Assembly: GCF_900142255.1 (NCBI RefSeq)
Contig: NZ_FRAF01000006.1
Coordinates: 62,001 to 126,000 of the forward strand
Direction of reading: 5' to 3'
Length of the DNA: 64,000 nucleotides
Source of the DNA: Alicyclobacillus tolerans
GTDB lineage: Bacteria > Bacillota > Bacilli > Alicyclobacillales > Alicyclobacillaceae
Part shown: piece after piece, positions 1 to 6,444 of the stretch
Layout: the number at the start of each line of letters is the position of its first letter
Numbering within the stretch: the first letter of the stretch is position 1
Made by a program: the position numbers and the translations under genes
The notes under the pieces: generated by a model
What the model saw: the letters and a program-made list of their open reading frames with translations, nothing else
What the model was told of the DNA's origin: nothing
Databases searched by the model: none

Positions 1-566
1 ACAAATACACACAAGGCAGCTCCCCAAAACGACACGCCATCAGCAAACACTGCGACCGTTGCACCAAATCGTGCAATCAACAATCCACCGAGAAGGGGAC
101 CAAGTAATGAAGCACCGTTCCAAATCGTTTCAACAATTGAGTTAGCAGGACCAAGCTCATCTTCTTTGACAAGGTTCGGGATAACCACCATCCAGCCAAC
201 ACTTGTATATGGAGTTAAACAACCCGCAACCAGGACCAGTGCAAACAGCACTAACATCGGCAATGCGTGTACTTGGTAAAGCAGCGGAATAGCCATAAAC
301 ACGATACCAAGCAACACATTCGCAGTGACCAATACTTTCTTATGGGATGTGCGGTCAAGTACGTTTCCAACAACTGCACCGAGAAAGACACCCGGGAGTC
401 CGAATGCAAGACCTAGCAATCCCAAATATCCAGCATGTTTGGTCGTGACCATTGCGAACCAAAGAAGTGCGACCCAGCCGATCTGATCACCAAGCACCGA
501 AATAGCGTCGGCCAATGTCATAAAGGCAAAATTTCGTTGTCGAAATAAGCCTAAATAAGTTAACAT
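1..566 (-). CDS. MFS transporter, drug-efflux-like, 3' part outside window
   Basis: The minus strand reads from an ATG at 566 to the left edge without a stop, giving the first 188 residues of a membrane protein. The start is supported by GAGGTGG seven bases upstream. The N-terminus (MLTYLGLFRQRNFAFMTLAD) and the loop after the second helix (GNVLDRTSHKKVL) match major facilitator superfamily motif A, as in the DHA3/macrolide-efflux-like group. A later segment reads PNLVKEDELGPANSI, the usual central region of such exporters. The substrate cannot be told from this fragment. The gene stands alone: the next gene upstream (pxpC) is in the same orientation but ends 357 bases away. A palindrome lies 55 bases upstream of the start. 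Confidence 0.85.
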   Translation of the reverse strand, partial: MLTYLGLFRQRNFAFMTLADAISVLGDQIGWVALLWFAMVTTKHAGYLGLLGLAFGLPGVFLGAVVGNVLDRTSHKKVLVTANVLLGIVFMAIPLLYQVHALPMLVLFALVLVAGCLTPYTSVGWMVVIPNLVKEDELGPANSIVETIWNGASLLGPLLGGLLIARFGATVAVFADGVSFWGAALCVF

Positions 567-923
567 TTAACTTCCACCTCGTTAGGAGCCCCCTTGACAG
601 AAGCTCATATGTTCAGTACATGGGGATACCCCCAACGAGATGTATTAAATTGGTAATTTTCTAAACATCGGCTATACCTCCATGAACTACATGACTAGGA
701 TTTATTGTACTGCGATTCAAATGATTCTGTCGTTATGCCCCCAATAGTTCAAGAATGATGTCCCAAATTCAATAGTCAAAATTGTACTTTTGGCATGATC
801 CACTTTTCTCTTGGACGGAAGTTTTAAAATACTTTCACCAAACATTTTCTTACTGTGGACGCATTGAAATTAGAAGGAGAGAGCTAGAGGATGAATGATT
901 TATGATTTGACAACACAAAAATG
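567..923. other. Intergenic region between pxpC and the MFS gene
   Basis: No gene is supported here. It must hold the end of the 5-oxoproline unit and the promoter of the MFS gene, but I see no convincing rho-independent terminator and no strong -35/-10 pair. A 14-base inverted repeat sits at 621-634. On the plus strand a purine-rich site (AGAAGGAGAG, about 871) precedes a five-codon frame that stops at once, probably chance or a relic. Confidence 0.5.
621..634. promoter_or_regulatory. G/C-tract inverted repeat, possible operator of the MFS gene
   Basis: The sequence TGGGGATACCCCCA is an inverted repeat with five G/C-rich paired positions on each side of a short centre, 55 bases upstream of the MFS start. 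Its shape recalls operators of metal-responsive CsoR-type repressors, but no such regulator lies in the window. The functional reading is only a guess. Confidence 0.3.
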
Positions 924-1904
924 TTACTTCTTATACCACTCAAGTGCCCAAAAAAGATTGGCTAACTGACGTTCCTGCTCCATAAGAGCGCTTCTTGCTT
1001 CTTCTAAAGAACAAAGTTGAAAACGTAACTTGTCTCCGGGACGAACTTGAGCCAATACGGGCAAATCTGCAGTAATGATTTGGGCTAGGCGAGGATAACC
1101 ACCCGTAGTCTGACGGTCCGCCATGAGGATAATCGGTTGCCCATCAGAGGGTACTTGAACAGTTCCCATAGTAACAGCACTAGAGAGCATTTCTTCAGCC
1201 TTGGTTAATTGAATAGGCGGTCCTTGTAATCGATAACCCATCCTATCTGATTGTGGCATGACTAAAAAGCTCTGTTCCTGCCATTGTTTTTGAGCATCGT
1301 GATTGAATAAATGCCACTCTGGACCTGGTAGAAAGCGAATGGAGCGGTAGGTTTGATAACTAGGATTCAAAGTTTGACTGACTAAAGGATATCTTTTCGT
1401 TTGCGAGAACTGAAAAAAATTACAGAGCTGATCCATTCCTTCATGAGTCCCAGTTTGCAATCGATCTCCCTCTTGTAATTTTCGCCCTTTATAACCTCCC
1501 ATAGCAGAGCGTAAATATGTACTCCTACTGCCTAGAACTTCCGTCACAACAAATCCTCCAGATACCGCTAAATAGGTGCGGCATCCGATATTTGGATAAT
1601 TAAAAGATAACTCATCTCCTGGATGGACTGGAAACGGACGATACAAGGTAATGGTTTGGCAGTTTAAACGAGGAGACAAATCCGCACCCGTCAATACACA
1701 ATACGTAAACTCTTCAAATTGGATGGTTGGTCCTTGCAGTGTAATTTCCAAAACAGCTAAGCCTTCAGGATTTCCAAGCAAACGATTTGCAATCCGAAAA
1801 GAAAGACTGTCCATAACGCCACCGACGACAACACCATAACGTTGCCATCCGTTCCGTCCAGCATCTTGAATAGTTGTAAGTAAACCAGGTTTAATGATTT
1901 TCAT
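924..1904 (-). CDS. pxpC: 5-oxoprolinase subunit C (PxpC/KipA family)
   Basis: 326 residues, the usual length of the biotin-dependent carboxyltransferase-like family that includes KipA and PxpC. The N-terminus shows the family signature KPGLLTTIQDAGRNGWQRYG, and the middle has VLEITLQGP and GRKLQEGDRL. With PxpB and PxpA it forms the ATP-dependent 5-oxoprolinase that opens 5-oxoproline (pyroglutamate) to glutamate in the cytoplasm. It follows pxpB with no gap (its ATG lies at 1904, the pxpB stop at 1905-1907), as expected for an obligate subunit pair. The kinase-inhibitor naming (KipA) is historical; the metabolic role is the better-supported family function. A pxpA gene is not in the window. 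Confidence 0.9.
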   Translation of the reverse strand: MKIIKPGLLTTIQDAGRNGWQRYGVVVGGVMDSLSFRIANRLLGNPEGLAVLEITLQGPTIQFEEFTYCVLTGADLSPRLNCQTITLYRPFPVHPGDELSFNYPNIGCRTYLAVSGGFVVTEVLGSRSTYLRSAMGGYKGRKLQEGDRLQTGTHEGMDQLCNFFQFSQTKRYPLVSQTLNPSYQTYRSIRFLPGPEWHLFNHDAQKQWQEQSFLVMPQSDRMGYRLQGPPIQLTKAEEMLSSAVTMGTVQVPSDGQPIILMADRQTTGGYPRLAQIITADLPVLAQVRPGDKLRFQLCSLEEARSALMEQERQLANLFWALEWYKK

Positions 1905-2588
1905 TTATTTCATCATTTCCATATATGACATAAACTCATCTAGCGATATCGGACGCCATTGAACACGGTCACCTAATTGTAAAAGAGAAGGAGGATTACG
2001 TTGTGTATCAAAGAGTACCCATGGTGTTCTGCCAATTATTTGCCATCCTCCAGGTGTTTCATACGTATAAATTCCTGTCATAGTTCCCGCAATACCAACA
2101 GAACCAGGTGAAATTCTTAATCGTGGCGTTGCACGCCGAGGGGTGGCAAGCTGTCCCGGAAGCCCAGATAAATAAGGAAAACCAGGTGCAAATCCAATCA
2201 TTTGCACCTCATACACGGATGAGGAGTGCAAAGCAATAACCTGATCTGTTGAAAGGTGATGACTAGCTGCAACAAAATCGAGATCGGGCGCTAGAGAAGA
2301 ATGATAACATATGGGTATCTCAATAAATCGTACATCCTCTTCTGTTATGACTGGCGTTTCTGCAAGCCACCTCAATAACTCCTTCCGTGCTGAAAAAAAG
2401 GAGTACTGAAGCGGCTGATAATAAAAGGTTAAATCGGTCATGCCTGGTACGCACTCCAGAAAACCTGTCGGTAGAGAACGTTCAATACACCGTCTGAAAA
2501 AACGCACTCTATTTTGCGAATGAAGAAAGTCGCTTGAAAATTTAACCAGAAGTGCGGAATCTCCATACGCTTCAATCTTGACTTCCAT
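1905..2588 (-). CDS. pxpB: 5-oxoprolinase subunit B (PxpB/KipI family)
   Basis: 227 residues from an ATG preceded by AGAGAGG seven bases upstream; a longer upstream frame lacks such a site. The family signatures are present: GFAPGFPYL at residues 132-140, PGSVGIAG at about 161 and GGWQIIGRT near 180. The protein is the small carboxyltransferase subunit that pairs with PxpC to hydrolyse 5-oxoproline using ATP. It lies between the DUF979 membrane protein and pxpC in one unit, so import and hydrolysis of pyroglutamate are probably co-expressed. B. subtilis KipI additionally inhibits the sporulation kinase KinA; whether that applies here cannot be judged. Confidence 0.9.
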   Translation of the reverse strand: MEVKIEAYGDSALLVKFSSDFLHSQNRVRFFRRCIERSLPTGFLECVPGMTDLTFYYQPLQYSFFSARKELLRWLAETPVITEEDVRFIEIPICYHSSLAPDLDFVAASHHLSTDQVIALHSSSVYEVQMIGFAPGFPYLSGLPGQLATPRRATPRLRISPGSVGIAGTMTGIYTYETPGGWQIIGRTPWVLFDTQRNPPSLLQLGDRVQWRPISLDEFMSYMEMMK

Positions 2589-2613
2589 TTTAGTTCCTCT
2601 CTTTACTTGATGG

Positions 2614-3570
2614 CTAGATACGCGCAACAGAATACATGAGAGCAATATTTACTGCTAAAAGAATGACAGCGGTTGGCCATTGTACTTTAATCACTTGATA
2701 TTTATTTTTTAAATCCAGTAAGGTAGCAGGGACGATATTAAAATTAGCAGCCATGGGTGTCATCAAAGTTCCGCAATATCCAGCAAACATGCCAATAGCA
2801 GCAATCCGGTCAGCTTGAATGCCAAAATGTTGAATAATAAACGGAATAGCAATCCCAGCAGTCATCACCGGAAAAGCAGCAAAAGCATTTCCCATAATCA
2901 TGGTAAACAGTGCCATACTCACACAATAAGCAAAAACTGCCCAAAAAAGCGAATTAGATGGGATCACGTGATGCAAAAGTTTAGCAACCACATCTCCAAC
3001 TCCCGCACTGTTAAATAGAGTACCTAAAGTTGCCAGCATTTGTGGAAGAACGGCAGCCCACCCAATCGACTCAAGTAGACGACGAGACTCTCTCAATGAA
3101 GTGATAGGATTGCTCCGTGTTATGCCAAGTCCTACCAACAGAGCAATAAACGTCGCTACTGCTAGCGCAACCATCGTCACATTGGATGGATCGTAAAACA
3201 AGCGGCCTGCGATGCGCAGATGGCCAATCCATTCTACTCCTAATACCGTTAATATCGGGATTAAAAGAGCTGGTAGAAACAGTTTATTTCCGAATCGATT
3301 TCGATTCATCAATCTTTCTTGTACAGAAGCTTCACCATAACTTCCCGTTTTAACCATTTGTAATCCAGCTAGTAAAACAATTCCAATAACCATAAGTCCA
3401 ATATAGAAGGGGGGGATCCAATGACCAGAAATCAACGTGACCGCATACAAGAGATAGAACATACCTGTCGTCCAACGCCGTAGATTCTGTTTGTCAAAAA
3501 ACGTAAAAATGCTGCCTATCAAAGTAATAAGTCCAATAAATACATAGACCGTCTGTGTAGACAAAATCAT
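2614..3570 (-). CDS. DUF979 family membrane protein, candidate 5-oxoproline permease part
   Basis: 318 residues, strongly hydrophobic, with about nine to ten predicted membrane spans and a C-terminal block (AGYCGTLMTPMAANFNIVPA) typical of the DUF979 family. Its ATG overlaps the stop of the DUF969 gene by four bases (ATGA), so the two are translationally coupled. DUF969 and DUF979 genes are regularly found together, next to pyroglutamate-processing genes (pcp or pxp), which suggests a two-part permease. Here pxpB and pxpC follow directly. The substrate, 5-oxoproline, is inferred from this neighbourhood and not from any residue in the protein. Confidence 0.85.
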   Translation of the reverse strand: MILSTQTVYVFIGLITLIGSIFTFFDKQNLRRWTTGMFYLLYAVTLISGHWIPPFYIGLMVIGIVLLAGLQMVKTGSYGEASVQERLMNRNRFGNKLFLPALLIPILTVLGVEWIGHLRIAGRLFYDPSNVTMVALAVATFIALLVGLGITRSNPITSLRESRRLLESIGWAAVLPQMLATLGTLFNSAGVGDVVAKLLHHVIPSNSLFWAVFAYCVSMALFTMIMGNAFAAFPVMTAGIAIPFIIQHFGIQADRIAAIGMFAGYCGTLMTPMAANFNIVPATLLDLKNKYQVIKVQWPTAVILLAVNIALMYSVARI

Positions 3571-4280
3571 AACTCCACCTCTTTTCCATGCACTGTAGAT
3601 GAAGTTTGATCAATGTTAGATGCGAATTTACGCGCTAACTTCTTGTCAAATAAGATGAGACGTATACTGTGCAAAATAAAGACTGCCAAAGCTGTAGGAA
3701 TTGCCCATAACCCCATGTCAATCGGAGTCGCGTGAATATGATTCTGATCAAAAAATCCTTTCATTAACAGGACCGCTCCAACAGCAATAAAAATGTCTTC
3801 TCCAAAAAACAGTCCTATATTATCCGAAGCTGCAGAATGAGCACGAATTTCTTGTCGTGTATCTTCGTCCATATGACCGATTCGCGCTTCTGCCGCACCT
3901 TCTGCCATGGGAGCTATGAGTGGACGAACTGTTTGAGCTGCCCCGCCAATAGCAGTGATGCCAAGTGCAGCTGTCAATTCACGCAATAGCATATATAGAA
4001 TTAATATTCTGCCAGTAGTAGCTGCTCGAATTTTAGCAATTAGGCGTTCTGCTTGTTCGCGAAGACCAAATCGTTCCAATAGACCAATGATAGGCAAAGT
4101 TGCAATAAAAATAGCCATGTAGCGGTTGGTTTCAAATGCGGTACCAAATTGAGTTAAAATATTGTATAAGGACTGATGTGCAAGAAATCCCGTGACAATT
4201 CCAGCAATTGTCACTACCAGAAGCGGATTAAGCCGAATGAAGAATCCCACCATGACAACGGCTACTCCAATCAATACCAT
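3567..4280 (-). CDS. DUF969 family membrane protein, partner of DUF979
   Basis: 237 residues from an ATG preceded by GAGGGGG at a good distance; a longer frame starting at 4316 has no such site. The sequence has six or more hydrophobic helices and the conserved stretch TAAIGGAAQTVRPLIAPM-like region (here LTAALGITAIGGAAQ and RPLIAPMAEGAAEARIG), characteristic of DUF969. It is the first gene after the IclR regulator (57-base gap without terminator) and overlaps DUF979. By association it forms one half of an uptake system for 5-oxoproline or a related pyroglutamyl compound; this is inference. Confidence 0.85.
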   Translation of the reverse strand: MVLIGVAVVMVGFFIRLNPLLVVTIAGIVTGFLAHQSLYNILTQFGTAFETNRYMAIFIATLPIIGLLERFGLREQAERLIAKIRAATTGRILILYMLLRELTAALGITAIGGAAQTVRPLIAPMAEGAAEARIGHMDEDTRQEIRAHSAASDNIGLFFGEDIFIAVGAVLLMKGFFDQNHIHATPIDMGLWAIPTALAVFILHSIRLILFDKKLARKFASNIDQTSSTVHGKEVEL

Positions 4281-4337
4281 CCTATTTCCCCCTCGCAAGT
4301 TGTCAGAAAACACCATACATCCTATTGAGGCAACGCT

Positions 4338-5123
4338 TTACCCATTTAAACGTTCTAGCTGGCTCTCTCTTTCTGGATAGCCAAGTAAGCACGAACATTC
4401 TTTGGCAGCTTGACGTACACTCATCGTTAGATTAGGTAAGCGTTCGTCAGAAAAATGACTTGTCAGTCCTGCTATACTTAATCCAGCTACCACTTCTCCC
4501 AAATGATTAAAAATTGGGGCAGCAACCGCTGAGGTATCATCTACCAGTTCAGCGTGGCTGATGGTATAGCCGACTCGTCGGGATTCTATAATGGTCATTT
4601 GCAAGTCTTGAATTTTTGTGATAGTGCCACTAGCAAATGGGCGAAGTTTAACATGCCTCAAGTATTCTGCCACTTCTTCATCCGGTAAAAAGGATAATAG
4701 AACCCGTGGGCAAGCACCTGCGTAAAGTGGAACGCGATCGCCCGGACGTTGATGATAAATTCGGACTGGATGAACTGCTTCCACTTTCTCTATGTAGACA
4801 CCCTCTAATCCTTCTCGAACAATTAAATTAACCGTCTCCCCTAACTGATGACTCAATTGACGCATAACTGGCAATACCAAATCGCGAATATTCAGTCTCT
4901 CCAAGACAAGCTGCCCATAGTGCACAAAAAGCAAGCCAAGTTCATAACGACTGTCTTTACGTCGGGATATCCATCCCATACTTTGCAACGAACTTACCAT
5001 ACGATAGACAGTTGTTTTTGGTTGTCCCAACATTTCTACGATTTCTGTCAGAGTAAGACTTTCGTACTGTTCAAAGAGTCGCAATACCTCCATGGATTTG
5101 ATAAGCGTTTGATTTTGATGCAA
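4338..5123 (-). CDS. IclR-family transcriptional regulator of the 5-oxoproline unit
   Basis: 261 residues from a TTG start with GGAGGGAGGGG just upstream. An N-terminal winged helix-turn-helix (about residues 5-60; LTEIVEMLGQPKTTVYRMVSSL) is followed by the IclR effector domain (about 75-250) with the usual GPRVLL-type core, here GACPRVLLSFLP, and the C-terminal block VAAPIFNHLGEVVAGLSIAG. It is the first gene of the unit with DUF969, DUF979, pxpB and pxpC. The promoter and three palindromes directly upstream indicate that it represses its own operon and responds to 5-oxoproline or a related compound (inference). Confidence 0.93.
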   Translation of the reverse strand: MHQNQTLIKSMEVLRLFEQYESLTLTEIVEMLGQPKTTVYRMVSSLQSMGWISRRKDSRYELGLLFVHYGQLVLERLNIRDLVLPVMRQLSHQLGETVNLIVREGLEGVYIEKVEAVHPVRIYHQRPGDRVPLYAGACPRVLLSFLPDEEVAEYLRHVKLRPFASGTITKIQDLQMTIIESRRVGYTISHAELVDDTSAVAAPIFNHLGEVVAGLSIAGLTSHFSDERLPNLTMSVRQAAKECSCLLGYPERESQLERLNG

Positions 5124-5140
5124 GCCCCTCCCTCCAATCG

Positions 5141-5188
5141 TTCCGAAATACGGAACACAAATTCCGATATTCGGTTCTGATATCAGAA
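5141..5188. promoter_or_regulatory. Tandem palindromes, probable IclR operators
   Basis: Two copies of TTCCG-N5-CGG(A/T)(A/T) lie at 5141-5155 (perfect, TTCCGAAATACGGAA) and 5162-5176 (TTCCGATATTCGGTT), 21 bases centre to centre, i.e. about two helical turns. A third palindrome, TTCTGATATCAGAA, lies at 5175-5188. All three fall at or just downstream of the expected transcription start of the iclR gene. This spacing and TTCC/GGAA character suit an IclR-family dimer pair acting as repressor. Function is inferred. Confidence 0.6.
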
Positions 5189-5217
5189 ATATTAGAATTC
5201 ATAAAAAAGATTGTCAA
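5189..5217 (-). promoter_or_regulatory. Sigma-A type promoter of the iclR-pxp unit
   Basis: On the minus strand a consensus -35 TTGACA (5212-5217) and a -10 TAATAT (5189-5194) are separated by exactly 17 bases. Transcription would start near 5182, inside the palindrome cluster, about 60 bases before the TTG start at 5123. Confidence 0.75.
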
Positions 5218-5239
5218 GTAGAGCTTGTCAATCCATCAA

Positions 5240-5272
5240 AAACGCCTGGACTCTACTGTCCAGGCATTTTTA
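5240..5272. terminator. Rho-independent terminator after the NDP-sugar pyrophosphorylase gene
   Basis: A perfect 8-base-pair stem (GCCTGGAC at 5244-5251, GTCCAGGC at 5258-5265) with a six-base loop is flanked by A-rich sequence on the left and T-rich on the right. It ends the minus-strand gene whose stop is at 5308; the flanks would let it work in both directions. Confidence 0.8.
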
Positions 5273-5307
5273 TCGAGTATGGATTCCTATGCATAGTTCT
5301 ATCTGTG

Positions 5308-6444
5308 TTAAACTGAACTTGGTACTTGCCAGAACTCTTGCAATTGACTTGAATCTGCAGATAAGGAAGACTTTGACCAACCTGCCCGTTTCCCTGTACT
5401 CGTTATTCCTCGACTACCTTCACTCGCGCAAATTGTGCCGCCCAACAGTATGACACCTGGTTCAATTTTTGTCCCATCCCCGAGCATAGAACCGGAGATA
5501 ACGGACGAATCACCAATTTCCACTTGACTCCATACGATGCTATTTGCAATTTGAACACTCTTTCCAATCATTGTGTTATGTCCGATCACGGTATATGGTC
5601 CAATTTGCCCTTTTGACTGAATGATCGTACCATCACCAATAAATGCTGGACCATTCAACTTGACATCAGTATGCAATTGAACATTCTGTCCCATCCAAAC
5701 GCCGTTTCCCAAATATTCTCCACCTACTCGAAGTGAAGTTTTGCCGCTTAACATGTCAATCTGAGTTTGTCTGTATTGATGAAGGCTACCAACATCTGAC
5801 CAATATCCGTCTAAAGAATATCCATAAAAAGGTACATTTTCTGCAACGAGACGAGGAAATAATTCTTTTCCAAAGTCGTAAGAAACATTGTTCGGTATCC
5901 AATTCAGAATTTCTTTTTCAAACACATAAATTCCAGTATTTACGGTATTGGTGAATATTTCGCTTGATTTTGGTTTTTCAAGAAAACGCAAAATTTTCCC
6001 ATCGCTTTGTGTTAAAACAACACCGAAATCACAAGGTGATTCGACTTGCGTCAAAATTATAGTTGCCAGTGCCCTCTTATTCTCATGAAAAGCCATAGCT
6101 TCGCTTAGATTGAAGTCTGTCAAAGCATCCCCGCTGATAACAAGAAATCGTTCGTCGAGAAATTCTTTGGCATTCAGCACGCCACCAGCTGTTCCCATAG
6201 GTTTATGCTCTTCAAAATAGTGCAGGCGTACGCCGTACTTCGAACCGTCCCCCAAATAATCCCGAATTACACTTGACAGATATTGAATTGTTATAGCAAT
6301 CTCAGTAATTCCATGCTCTTTTAACAACTGAAGTGTATATTCAATACAGGGACGTCCCAATAATTGCACCATGGGTTTGGGAAATCGCGCCGTCAACGGA
6401 CGTAATCTCGTTCCTTTGCCACCAGCCATGATTACTGCTTTCAT
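5308..6444 (-). CDS. NDP-sugar pyrophosphorylase (GlgC/mannose-1-phosphate guanylyltransferase-like)
   Basis: 378 residues from the ATG that begins the nucleotidyltransferase fold (MKAVIMAGGKGTRLRPLT, residues 1-18). FPKPMVQLLGRP and VISGDALTDFN are further sugar-nucleotide synthase signatures; from about residue 240 the chain turns into left-handed beta-helix hexapeptide repeats (GPAFIGDGTII and following). It activates a sugar phosphate, most likely to feed the glucan synthase encoded just upstream. Similar Firmicute and cyanobacterial proteins often continue into a phosphomannomutase domain; here the gene ends after the hexapeptide repeats. Its first 104 bases overlap the end of the upstream GH57-GT4 gene. 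The donor (ADP-glucose or GDP-mannose) cannot be assigned by eye. Confidence 0.85.
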   Translation of the reverse strand: MKAVIMAGGKGTRLRPLTARFPKPMVQLLGRPCIEYTLQLLKEHGITEIAITIQYLSSVIRDYLGDGSKYGVRLHYFEEHKPMGTAGGVLNAKEFLDERFLVISGDALTDFNLSEAMAFHENKRALATIILTQVESPCDFGVVLTQSDGKILRFLEKPKSSEIFTNTVNTGIYVFEKEILNWIPNNVSYDFGKELFPRLVAENVPFYGYSLDGYWSDVGSLHQYRQTQIDMLSGKTSLRVGGEYLGNGVWMGQNVQLHTDVKLNGPAFIGDGTIIQSKGQIGPYTVIGHNTMIGKSVQIANSIVWSQVEIGDSSVISGSMLGDGTKIEPGVILLGGTICASEGSRGITSTGKRAGWSKSSLSADSSQLQEFWQVPSSV

